Assembly (NCBI GenBank): GCA_037954665.1
Contig: JBBMOL010000047.1
Location: 2,108,001-2,172,000, forward strand
DNA length: 64,000 nucleotides
From: Laguncularia racemosa
Taxonomy: Eukaryota > Streptophyta > Magnoliopsida > Myrtales > Combretaceae
Direction: 5' to 3'
Each line of letters opens with the position of its first letter. Within the stretch, counting starts at the first letter, position 1. The position numbers and the translations under genes were made by a program. Shown piece after piece: positions 10,704 through 20,480 of the stretch. The notes below the pieces were generated by a model, which was not told the origin of the DNA, ran no database searches, and worked only from the letters and a program-made list of their open reading frames with translations.

Positions 10704-11752
10704 TGATGTGCTCAAAAGGCCAAAACACATACAAACAAAAAATTGAAGCAATCTCAATCAAGAACCAAGTTCATAAATGGCATAAACCCTAATCCCTTAT
10801 GAATCCAATTTGTAAAATAAGTAGCACTGATACCAAAATTATGATGTGCCTAAATGATTGAAAGATCTAAGCACATACACACAAGAACAAATGGAATAAA
10901 CCAATCAACATGACTACTAAAATGGCATGAACCCTTTAGCAAAAGGCTTCTACACAAATGACAAATTCCAATAGCAATTGAAAAATCGCAATAACAACAC
11001 AATTTAGGATCTAATTCCACTAAAATTGCCTGAAATCCAATAATAGAAAAGAACCCTAAAATGGCATGATAACAAGAACAAATAAGAATAATCCAATCAC
11101 AACTAGATATGACACACTAGTGTGAATTGGAATCAACTTGGGGAATTGATATTACTCACAAATCCTTAAGTTGCCACTTGCCACAATCCTTAAAGAATTG
11201 ATAAGAGTCTTATGAAATTTAGAGCATGAAACCCTAATTCTCACATGAAAAAGGTAGGAATTTTTTTTTTATCACCCAACCAGCTTCCATAAACCCTACT
11301 TTAGCAAGTATTTATACTTGCTCCACTTAAGGTTAAAATGACAAAAAAAAATACTTCTATGCCACTAATGTGGTTGATCCTAATTCAACAATTACAAGCA
11401 AATAAAAATATCCCAAAATGATTACAAAGTAACCGATTCAATAAAAAAATTAAAAATACAAAAATAGTCTTTAACTAGCCAACTCTTCAATGGAATTAGT
11501 CAGTCCAGCTCATTTTTAGTTTAGGTCGGTCCATGAATAACCCACAAGCTAAGTCTTAGTGAGTTTGTCCATCGCCCAATAATACCCGACAAGCATGCCT
11601 GTTGGAATACACAACACATAAGTAATAGAAAAGATGTTAGTACACAAATAATTTTGGGGTCAGTTTGTTCAAAGAGAACCCTCATCATCAAGATTTGAAA
11701 TCCTTTGGCTCTTACCCTAATGATAGGTCTTGTAGGATTTTGATTCCTATCA
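10704..11752 (-). repeat. R1-minus 3' LTR
   Basis: On the minus strand it begins TGATAGGAATCAAAATCC after GCCCGAGGAGA and ends GAGCACATCA at 10704. It pairs with 13895-14942. A primer-site-like TGGTATCAGTGC lies inside it at about 10824-10835, next to an older CACATCA end at 10842. Confidence 0.9.
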
Positions 11753-11784
11753 TCTCCTCGGGCCTCAAAAAGATTTTTCCTCAA

Positions 11785-12447
11785 ATCTAACAGATTAAAT
11801 ATAGTAGACTCTGTATCCTTTTAGCTAGTTATCTGAAGAAGTATCATTGCAGAATCCCAGTATTTGAAATATCATAAGGGGTGATTGCTTTCTCTCCTCC
11901 ATTTCTAGGATATACCTCATCTGCAACACATGGAATGGTCCATTATCCATTAAGACCTCTCATGTCTCAACCCATTCCATTGATATTGTTGCCTCCTTTC
12001 TTAATTCACTTGTATGTCTTTAACCCTCTTAGCCCTCTAATAGTTTGCTCAACTGCTCATGAACCTCTAGAGCCTCTGAAGGTGGACACAACTGCCTCTG
12101 AACAGTTTGCTCCTTTGGTGGTTAGCTCATCTGACTATAACCCTTAGGAACCTCTAAAGGTTGGCACTCTATGTTTGATAAGTTTTGTCCTCTGTAGGTT
12201 GGCTCATGTAACTAGGAATCTCAGGAACCTCTAAAGGTTGGTATATTTTCTTCTATACAGTTTGGTCCTTTGGTGGTAGGTTCATGTGGTTATGATCCTC
12301 AAGAATCTCTGATGGCCTATGGATCTGTTGCTAAACCTTTTGGACCTCTAAAGGTGACATCAGATTCAGAGTGATGTGTTTTCCCTCTTTTTAGAATACA
12401 TATGTATTCCTAAAGCCATCATGTAAGAACCTCCTATCATATAACCA
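11785..12447 (-). repeat. R1-minus tandem 78-bp repeat region and integrase tail
   Basis: On the plus strand the words CCTCTGAAGG or CCTCTAAAGG recur at 12073, 12151, 12228 and about 12305, a spacing of 77-78 bp. This mirrors the 78-bp repeats of R1-plus at 17573-17962 in opposite orientation. Downstream on the minus strand lies the short tail that in R1-plus resembles the end of an integrase C-terminus, followed by the purine tract at about 11753-11763. Confidence 0.65.
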
Positions 12448-12813
12448 TTACTTGCCAAGTAATATATGGGATGTACACATAGGAAGAATGTCACATTCAA
12501 TCTCATCACAGTATTTATCCCCTATACTAAAAAGTACCCTAGCTCTTTGGGTCATATGTAAACTTCCCTGATCACTTAGCCAATGTAATTTATAAGGCTT
12601 AGGATGTAGGGTAGTAGCAAGCTTCTGTTTTGATACTAATGATGCTGCTACCACATTTGTATAACTACCACCATCAACAATAATGACATATAGGTTACCT
12701 TGTACCCTACAAGAAGGATGGAACAAAATTTTCCTTTGCTCATCATCTTTAGTAGTAAAAGAAGTCAATGTTCGGCGTAGTACATTAGTTGAAAGAAACA
12801 TTTCACTCGACAT
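12448..12813 (-). pseudogene. R1-minus retropepsin-like frame
   Basis: The frame begins with ATG at 12813 (M-S-S-E-M), matching the M-S-N-D start of the R-clan gag, but goes directly to the protease region without gag: ILFHPSCRVQGN, then IVDGGSYTNVVAASLV with the catalytic-type Asp-Gly-Gly, then HILLGK. A TAA at 12448-12450 ends it where R1-plus has CAA (17472). The DGG motif with flanking hydrophobic residues is the R-clan version of the retropepsin active site. The mature enzyme was probably never released as a separate product; that is inference. Confidence 0.75.
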
Positions 12814-13877
12814 GATTATGTTTAAATCCAAAAACACAAAAATACAACCCTATACTGTACGGTTCAAGCAAGCAACTAAGTCAATAAATGAATCTTGCTA
12901 CTTCAAGTAAAGTCAAGTAAATGAAGCACAAATAATCAATTCCAAGTAGTTAAGTTATTAAATTCAACTAACAAGTGTTTAAGTAATGAGTTTCAATTAC
13001 TTTCACACTTTTAATGTTGGTTTTTGAATTCAAACTTCACTCTTCCAACCTTCCTTTCTTGCCACGGTTTCACACTATAATTAGTGTTAATGTGTAGCAC
13101 CTTACACCACATACAATCCTTTAATTCCACACCAATTTTAAACACCGCAAGTGCAGCACCTTCGTTACACAACACAAACTTACAACAAGTGGCTATTCCT
13201 TCACTATACACTCACACCGCCACACACACTATACACATACAACAATTTACTTACGGTGCACTAACTTCACCACAACTCTATTTCATGTGCAACACCTTCA
13301 ATTTAACATACACACACTTTGCATAGTAACACCCCTTCACAGCACAACACCAATTCGCCACTCACAACAACTCAATTTATACCACCACTTACAAATACAG
13401 GCAACAACAAATTCAAATTCCTACTTTCAATGCAACCTCTCCCACAAATGTTAAGAAGCAAATTCAAATTCAAATAATCATTCACTCAACTATCACACAT
13501 TAATTTCTTCAACTTAAAGATGGTGTTTGAATTTCAAATAGTTTCCTTTTCTCCACATACTTCAAATCTGGAAATGGTAAAGGATAACCACAATTCTAAA
13601 ATCATCAACACTCCATTCACTCTTCTTTGTTTTCAAATTTCCACTTTTTCCAAATGATCACAAAGAAACATTACTCTTCCTCACGGCAAGCTCAAGGAAA
13701 GACAATGATAATCCATGCAATCTACATCCACTTCAACAAACAACAATTTCAACATCTCAACAATATAATTAAGCAAATCAATCCTCAAACATACAATTTT
13801 GGATAAAAAATGAAGAACCCTAATTGACAATGAAGATCATGAAATCAACCAACACTAAATTCCTTCTCTTAACTTAT

Positions 13878-13889
13878 GCTCTAATACCA
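13878..13889 (-). promoter_or_regulatory. R1-minus primer-binding site (initiator tRNA-Met type)
   Basis: On the minus strand TGGTATTAGAGC follows the LTR end at 13895 after five bases. It differs by one transition from the plant initiator Met site TGGTATCAGAGC. Confidence 0.8.
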
Positions 13890-13894
13890 AATTA

Positions 13895-14942
13895 TGATGT
13901 GCTCAAAAGGCTAAAGCACATACAAACAACAAATTGAAGCATTCTCAATCAAGAACCAAGTTCACAAATGCCGTGAACCCTAATCCCTTATGAATTCAAT
14001 TTGTAAAAAAAGTAGCTCTGATACCAAAATTATGATGTGCCTAAATGATTGAAGGATCTAAGCACATATACACAAGAATAAATGGAATAAACCAAACACC
14101 AAGACTACTAAAATGGCGTGAATCCCTTAAGCAAAAGGCTTCCACACAAATGACAAATTCCAATAGTAATCGAATAATCACAATAACAACACAATTTAGG
14201 ATCTAATTCCACTAAAATTGCATGAAATCTAATAATTGAAAAGAACCCTAAAATGGCGTGATAACAAGAACAAATAAGAACAATCCAATTATAACTAAAT
14301 ATGACATACTAGTGTGAATTGGAATCAACTTAAGGAATTGATATTACTTACAAATCCTTAAGTTGCCACTCACCACAATCCTTGAAGAATTGATAAGAGT
14401 TTTATGAAATTCAGAGCATGGAACCCTAATTCTTACGTAAAAGAGCTAGCAATTTTTTTTTATCACTCAACTAGCTTCCACAAACCCTACTTTAGCAAGC
14501 ATTTATACTTGCTCCACTTGGGGTTAAAATGACCAAAAAATTACTTCTATGCCACTAATGTGGCCGATCCTTATTCAACAATTACAAGCAAATAAAAATG
14601 TCCCAAAATGATTACAAAGTAACCGGTTTAATAATAAAATTACAAATACAAAAATAGTCTTCAACTAGCCAACTCTTCAATGGAATTTGTTGGTCCATCT
14701 TATCTTCGATTTAGGTCAGTCCATGAATAACCCAAAAGCTGAGTCTTAGTGAGTTTGTCCATCGCCCTATAAAACCCGACAAGTATGCCTGCTAGAATAC
14801 ACAACACATAAGTAATAGAAAAGAGGTTAGTATACAAATAATTTCGGGGTTGATTTGTTCAAAGAAGACTCTCATCGTCAAGATTTGAAATCCTTTGGCT
14901 CTTACCCTAATGATCGGTCTTATAAGATTTTTATTCCTAACA
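13895..14942 (-). repeat. R1-minus 5' LTR with duplicated tail and fossil PBS
   Basis: On the minus strand it begins TGTTAGGAATAAAAATC at 14942. It contains a first CACATCA end at 14033, followed at once by a primer-site copy GGTATCAGAGC (14015-14026). It then continues for 138 bp to a second end, GAGCACATCA at 13895, followed by the functional-position primer site. The extension resembles the last part of the LTR (both have an AAGGGATT word and end TATGTGCTT...CACATCA), so it is a diverged tail duplication. Confidence 0.85.
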
Positions 14943-15159
14943 TGGAAGGTGTGGGATTATGGAGTATATGTATAGGTGTATGGAAGATGTGGGGTGTGCG
15001 GTATGTGTGTATATATAGATGGTATGTGGAGTATGTGGTATGTGCATATATGTATGAAAGATGTGTGGTATGTAGGTATGTGATATGTATATAGGAGTTA
15101 GGGATGGTGTATGTGGGATATGTATGTATGAGTATGAGATAATGTGTGGGGTGTGAACA
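14943..15159 (+). repeat. TG-rich cryptically simple tract, segment 2
   Basis: About 217 bp of the same TGTGTATG/GGTATGTG composition, left between the two nested R1 elements. It starts with the right copy of TGGAA and ends with the left copy of GAACA. Confidence 0.85.
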
Positions 15160-16046
15160 TAATAGGAATCAAAATTTTACAAGACCTATCATTAGGGCAA
15201 GAGCCAAAGGATTTCAAATCTTGGAGATGACAGTCCTCTTTGAACAAACCAACCACGGAATTATTTGTATAATAACCTCTTTTATATTACTTATGTGTTA
15301 TGTATTCTAGTAGGCATACTTGTCAGGTTTTACAGGGCGATGGACAAACTCATTAAGACTCATCTTATGGGTTATTCATAGACTGACCTAAACAGAAGAT
15401 GAGTTAGACTAACGAATTCAATTGAAGAACCGACTTGTTGAAGACTATTTTTATACTTGTTATTTTTCTTTGAACCGGTTACTTTGTAATCACTTTAGGA
15501 CATTTTTATTTAGTTGTATTTGTTGGATTTAGGACCGGCCACACTAGTGGAATAGATGTAATTGTTTTTTCATTTTAAACCTAAGTGAAGCTAGTATAAA
15601 CACTTGCTAAAGTAAGGTTTGCAGGAAGCTTTTTAAGAGATGAAAATTTTGCCTCTTTTCACGTGAGATCTAGGGTTCTTGCTCTAATTTCATAAGGCTC
15701 TTATCAACTCCTCAAAGGTTGTGGCGAGTGGAGGCTTAAGGATTTGTGAGCAATATCAAATCCCTTAAGTTGATTCCAATTCATACTAGTGAGTCATATC
15801 TAGTTCAAATTGGTTTGTTCTTATTATCATGCCATTTTTAGGGTTCATTTCTATTATTGGATTCATACAATTTTAGTGGAATTAGATCCTAAAGTGTGTT
15901 GTTACTTGTGATTACTCAATTGCTATTGGATTTTCATTTACATGGAAGCCTTTTATACATAAGGGATTCACGCCATTCTTATAATTCCATGATTGGTTTA
16001 TTCCATTTGTTCTTGTGTTATGTGCTTTAGTCAATTAAGCACATCA
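15160..16046 (+). repeat. R1-plus 5' LTR
   Basis: It begins TAATAGGAATCAAAATTTTA (TG changed to TA) and ends TTAAGCACATCA. The primer site that follows, TTTGGTATAAAAGAA, is badly mutated. TATAAACACTTGCTAAAG near 15595 (TATAAATACTTGCTAAAG in the other LTR) is a plausible TATA region. Confidence 0.9.
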
Positions 16047-17110
16047 TAATTTGGTATAAAAGAATAGGTTGTGAGAAGGGATTTTACAATTGTGATTTTG
16101 GAATTTTAAGGTTCTTAACATCTTGATCCGAAATTGTGAAGTAGTGATTGAGTTGTTTAATTGTGTTGTTAAGGAGTTGTAGTTGCTGCTTGTTGTTGTA
16201 GACGTGGAGCAATTGTGATTTCCTTATCATCTCTTTGTTGTCGTGATCTTTGAAGGGAAAATAACAATTGTATTTCCTAGTGTTTATTGTGGAATTGGAA
16301 ACACAATATTTTTGGTAAAAGGGAAGTGTGATCCTTGTATGATTTCGGAAGTTGTAGATTGTTCTTTACCATTTTCAGATTTAAACTTATGTGGGGGAAA
16401 AGGAAATCATTTGCATTTAAATGCCTTCTTTAAGTTGAAGTAGTTATTGAGTGGTATTGAATACACTTTATTTGAATTTGGAATTTGATTCTTACCATTT
16501 GTAGAAAGTTACATTAAGGAGTGGAATTTGAATTTTAATTTGTTGCTGCCTTTTGTTTGTGGTTTGCGGTGTGAATTGAAGTTGTGTAGTGGCAAGGAAT
16601 TGTATACTTTGAAGTGTTGTGTGTGTGTTAAGGTGAAGGTGTTGCAACGTGAATTGGTGTTGTGGTAAAGTGAGTGCACCGTGATTGTGTATATGTGTGG
16701 CGGTGTAAGGGTGTTTTAAATTGAAGAGTTACAACGTATTGTGGTGTTGTAGTGAATAGGTTGCACTGTGTAGGAGTGAGGTGTGTGTGGTGGTGTGAAT
16801 TTGAAGGATTGTGTATGGTGTAAGGTGCTGCACATTAACACTAATTGAGAGTGTGAAACCGTGACCAAGAAAGGGAAGTAAGTAGTGAAATTTAAATTCA
16901 AAAAACAAGCATTTAAGTGTGAAGGTTATTGAGACTCATTACTTAAGCACTTGTTAGTTAAATTTAATATCTTAACTACTTGAAGTATTTATTTATGCTT
17001 TAATTATTTTACTATACTTAAAGTGATAAAAAAGTATTTATTGTCTTGGTTGCTTGATTGAACTATGGGTGTTAAAGTGTGTAGTGGCTTATTAAAGATA
17101 GTGATTAACC
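16047..17110 (+). other. R1-plus leader with TG-rich section
   Basis: This is the untranslated leader between LTR and protease frame. At 16540-16860 it is rich in GTGTTG, GGTGTGTG and ACCGTG words, as in the R2 and R3 leaders. The 66-codon open frame at 16243-16443 has no recognisable domain. Confidence 0.6.
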
Positions 17111-17572
17111 ATGTCAAATGATGTGTATCCTTCTACTAATTTAGTACATCAAGTATTGACTTCTTCTCTAATTATTGATGGTGGACAAAGAGAAAATTTG
17201 TTCCATACTCCTTGTAGGGTACAAGGAAACTTGTGTGTCATTATTGTTGACGGTGGTAATTGTACTAATGTTGTAGCTGCATCATTAGTATCGAAATTAA
17301 AACTTGTAACTACCCCACATCCTAAACCCTACACATTACATTGGTTAAATGATAAGGGGAGTCTTTATGTGACCAAAGGGCTAAGGTACCTTACAGTATA
17401 GGGGTAAATACTATGATGAGATTGAATGTGATATTCTTCTTATGTGTGCATCCTATATATTACTTGGCAAGCAATGGTTATATAATAGGAAGGTCTTATA
17501 TGATGGCTTCAGGAATACATATGTATTCCAAAAAGAGGATAAAAGCATCATTCTGAATCTGATGTCACCTTC
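17111..17572 (+). pseudogene. R1-plus retropepsin-like frame
   Basis: It starts ATGTCAAATGATG (M-S-N-D-V), the same start word as the gag of R3, then jumps to the protease region: ENLFHTPCRVQGN, IVDGGNCTNVVAASLV (Asp codon at 17249), HPKPYTLHWLNDKGSL. A frameshift near 17395 moves the rest (ILLGKQWLYNRKVLYDGF) to another frame, which then runs into the 26-codon repeats. The size and start suggest a mini-ORF made by loss of about 1.3 kb of gag. The clan's close autonomous-type relative is the minus-strand element at 33606-38626. Confidence 0.8.
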
Positions 17573-17962
17573 AGAGGTCCAAAAGGTTCAGCAACAGATC
17601 CGTAGGCCATCAGAGATTCTTGAGGATCATAGCTACATGAACCAACCTTTAGAGGACCAAATTGTGCAGAAGCAGATATACCAACCTTCAAAGGTTTTTG
17701 AGGTTCCTAGTTACATGAGCTAAGCTATAGAGGACAAAACTAGTTAGACATAGATGTGCCCACCTTCAAAGTTTCCTAAGGGTCATAGTCAAATGAGCTA
17801 ACCTCCAGAGGACCAAACTATTCAAAGGCAGTTGTGTCCACCTTCAAAGGTTCCAAAGGTTCATGAGCAGTTGAGTAAACCATTAGAGGGCCAAAAGGGT
17901 TAAAGACATACGGATAAATTAGGAAAGGAGGCAACAATATCAGTGGAACAGGTTAAGATAGG
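17573..17962 (+). repeat. R1-plus five 78-bp (26-codon) tandem repeats
   Basis: The word AGAGG recurs at 17573, 17651, 17729, 17807 and 17885, exactly 78 bp apart each time. Units share AGAGGACCAAA, a Gln-rich stretch, CCAACCTTCAAAGGT and CATGAGCTA words. Since 78 is a multiple of three, the repeats stay in the protease frame and would encode about 26 residues each, of the type L-E-D-Q-x-V-Q-K-Q-x-x-Q-P-S-K-V. Stops in units 2 to 5 end the frame now. Confidence 0.85.
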
Positions 17963-18161
17963 AGAGGTCTTTGTGGATAATGGACCATTATATGTGTTGC
18001 AGATGAGGTATATCCTAAAAATGGAGGAGCGAAAGCAATCACCCCCTGTGGTATTTCAAATACTGGGATTCTACAGTGATACTTCTTCAGATAACTTACT
18101 AAGAGGATATAGAGTCTCTACTGTATTTGATCTATCAGATTTGAGGACAAATCTTTTTTAG
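17943..18161 (+). pseudogene. R1-plus integrase C-terminal tail remnant
   Basis: The last peptide before the purine tract reads GYRVSTVFDLSDLRTNLF. The minus-strand relative has YQVSATFNVTDLSPFDVG and then DLRTNPFQEE at the end of its integrase (34167-34676), so this is the surviving tail of a pol gene otherwise deleted. The coding then runs into the LTR (RPIIMVRAKGFQIL), matching RPITRTRAKRFKEA of the relative. Confidence 0.65.
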
Positions 18162-18172
18162 GCCTGAGGAGA

Positions 18173-19057
18173 TTATAGGAATCAAAATCCTACAAGACCT
18201 ATCATCATGGTAAGAGCCAAAGGATTTCAAATCTTGGCAATGAGGGTCCTCTTTGAACAAACCGACCACAGAATTATTTGTATACTAATATCTTTTCTAT
18301 TACTTATGGGTTATGTATTCCAGCAGACATACTTGTCGGGTTTTAAGGGCAATGGACAAACTCACTAAGACTCAATTTGTGGGTTATTCATGGATTAATC
18401 TAAACTGAAGATGAGCTGGACTAATGAATTCAATTGAAGAATCGGCTCGTTGAAGAATATTTTTGTACTTGTTATTTTTCTTTGAATCGGTTACTTTGTA
18501 ATCATTTTGGGACATTTTTATTTGGTTGTATTTGTTGGATTTAGGACCGGCCACACTAGTGGCATAGACGTAATTGTTTTGTCATTTTAAACCTAAGTGG
18601 AACAAGTATAAATACTTGCTAAAGTAGGGTTTATAGGAAGCTTTTTAAGAGATAAAATTTCCGCTCCTTTTTACGTGAGATCTAAGGTTCTTACTCTAAT
18701 TTTATAAGGCTCTTATCAACTCCTCAAGGGTTGTGGCAAGTGGAAGCTTAAGGATTTGTGAGTAGTATCAAATCCCATAAGTTGATTCCAATTCATACTA
18801 GTGAGTCATATCTAGTACAAATTGGTTTGTTCTTATTATCATGCCATTTTTAGGGTTCATTTCTATTATTAGATTCATGCCATTTTAGTGGAATTAGATC
18901 CTAAAGTGTGTTTTTAATTGTGATTACTCAATTGCTATTGGATTGTCATTTACATGGAAGCCTTTTATACTTAAGGGATTCACGCCATTTGTGTAAATTG
19001 GAGATTGAATTGCTTCCATTTGATCTTTACATGCGCTTTAGTCAATTAAGCACATCA
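18173..19057 (+). repeat. R1-plus 3' LTR
   Basis: It starts after GGCCTGAGGAGA with TTATAGGAATCAAAATCC and ends TTAAGCACATCA, followed by GAACA. It matches 15160-16046 throughout. Confidence 0.9.
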
Positions 19058-19425
19058 GAACATATGTGTGTAGGTATGGAAGATGAATGTAGTGTGTGTA
19101 AAGTATGTGGGTGCGTATGTATTAGTGGTGTGAAGTGTTTGTGGAGTATGTGTGTGTGTATGTCGGTGGTGTGGAACGTGTGTGGAGTATTTGTGTATGT
19201 CTGTACTAGTGGTGTGTTTGTATGTGGACTTAAGGAGAAAGAAGAATAACAAAGTGTAGATGTGTGTGTATGTAATTAGGTGTATGGCATGGTTGTGTAT
19301 ATGTATGTATAGGTACGTATGTGGTGTGTGGAGTGTGTATATATATGGATAAGAATATGTGGGTGTGTATGTATATGGTATGTGTAAAGGGTGGCTGGTG
19401 TATGTATGGTGATGGAAGCGTGATT
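19058..19425 (+). repeat. TG-rich cryptically simple tract, segment 3
   Basis: The tract resumes after R1-plus with the same word usage (TATGTGTGTAGG, GTGTGTATGT) and ends near 19425. Together the three segments give an original tract of about 1.4 kb. Confidence 0.85.
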
Positions 19426-20480
19426 GAAGATAGAGACCCGTAGAGAGGATAGGGAACCTTATAGGTGGAGATGTCAATAAAGGAGAGAAGAAAGGAGGTG
19501 ATACAAAACCTTTGAGGATTACTAAATCATGCGGGTTGTCCTACAAGTAGTTTGTTAGAAGATATTAGAGACAAATTGATAAACAAAAGGTTCAAATATG
19601 CTTCATGGAAAAGAGAAGCGTTTATGATGGTGTCGATGGTAAAGGAAATGATTCAAGCAACATCTAAGACGATGGCTTGGGGGATACTTAGAATGAAATG
19701 GATTTTTCAAAAGAATGTTCAAAGGATGTTGAGGAAGGTCACTCTTGGCCAAATATCCTAGTGCAAGATCTTCAGTTGTCCTTTCCATGGGTATCTTGCA
19801 TACATGGAAGAAGGAATTCTAAATTTGGCAGGTTGAAGACATTCCATTACTCAACTTCTATACAAGGGAAGCAGACAGTCGATCACAGCAACTTGGGGTG
19901 TTAGAAGCATAGATTCGTAGAAAGTTCAACATTCAAATCTTGTTCATCTAAAGTTCCTTAAAGAGGAGACTTCACACTTTGCCATCAAATGCAAGATGAG
20001 CATCGTACACATATCAGGAGCTGGAAGGCTACCAAAGTCAAGTGGAGATGTGGCTTCCTATGATTGGGTTGAGGAAGCATCGCATAAGGACACTGATTTC
20101 AAGAGGAACGCAAAGGGGTTACCTATTGGAATCGCTCGACTCTAGCTAGGACTACGACGACCCTAAACAAGTGAATAGGAAACTTAATGATATGCTACCA
20201 TATTGTGTTGTAAGTTAATTGCTATGCATGTGAAATTTGTTGTTTGTTGTGTTTGCAATTTAATTATTACTGAGTTGAGTCATAATGGGGATTAAAAAGT
20301 TAGGGAAAAAGTCATAAAGAATGTAGTGGATGGTATAGTCTAAAGATTTAGATGTCGTTACCTTAATGATAGCACCTAGCGCTATATTGCTAGTACTATA
20401 ACCATAAGCCTAACCTCTGATTTAAAATTTTTTTTCTTCTGAATCAAACAAGAACATAGAAACCTAGCTTTTCCTTCTAG
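19426..20480 (+). other. Unassigned interior of the long LTR element
   Basis: About 1 kb with no recognised protein. Composition is less AT-rich than the surroundings and several short open frames overlap (19552-19904), but none shows a known domain. By position it belongs to the long LTR element that starts at 8274. Confidence 0.35.

Larger units (their letters stand above)
10704..14942 (-). mobile_element. R1-minus: protease-only non-autonomous Ty3/gypsy element
   Basis: It is flanked by a perfect 5-bp duplication, TGGAA (10699-10703 and 14943-14947). LTRs of 1048-1049 bp lie at 10704-11752 and 13895-14942. On the minus strand the order is: 5' LTR, primer site, leader (TG-rich), a short protease frame, a 78-bp repeat region, an integrase-tail remnant, purine tract, 3' LTR. 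Gag, RT, RNase H and the integrase core are absent. Both LTRs carry the same 138-bp tail extension with an internal fossil primer site. The target was the TG-rich tract. Confidence 0.9.
15160..19057 (+). mobile_element. R1-plus: protease-only non-autonomous Ty3/gypsy element
   Basis: It is flanked by a perfect 5-bp duplication, GAACA (15155-15159 and 19058-19062). The LTRs are 15160-16046 (887 bp) and 18173-19057 (885 bp). The internal region has a decayed Met primer site, a TG-rich leader, a protease frame starting M-S-N-D at 17111, five 78-bp repeats, an integrase-tail remnant and the tract GGCCTGAGGAGA. Gag, RT, RNase H and integrase core are absent, exactly as in R1-minus, so the deletion belongs to the subfamily. 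Its LTR lacks the 138-bp tail extension of R1-minus. Confidence 0.9.

Noticed and set aside
9534..10761. Open frames of 407, 277 and 221 codons on the minus strand
   Set aside because: They are translations of the TG-rich tract and the triplet array (His/Thr/Tyr/Pro- and Cys/Arg-rich low complexity), overlap in several frames and have no domain or start context.
11881..12147. 88-codon plus-strand frame (Pro/Leu-rich)
   Set aside because: It is the antisense shadow of the 78-bp repeat region of R1-minus.
17573..17962. 78-bp repeats as a CRISPR-like array
   Set aside because: The units are directly adjacent with no unique spacers, lie in a coding frame of a retroelement, and this is plant nuclear DNA.
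9880..19425. TG-rich tract as telomeric or centromeric satellite
   Set aside because: There is no fixed monomer length and no plant telomere repeat; the position inside an LTR-like element explains it better.
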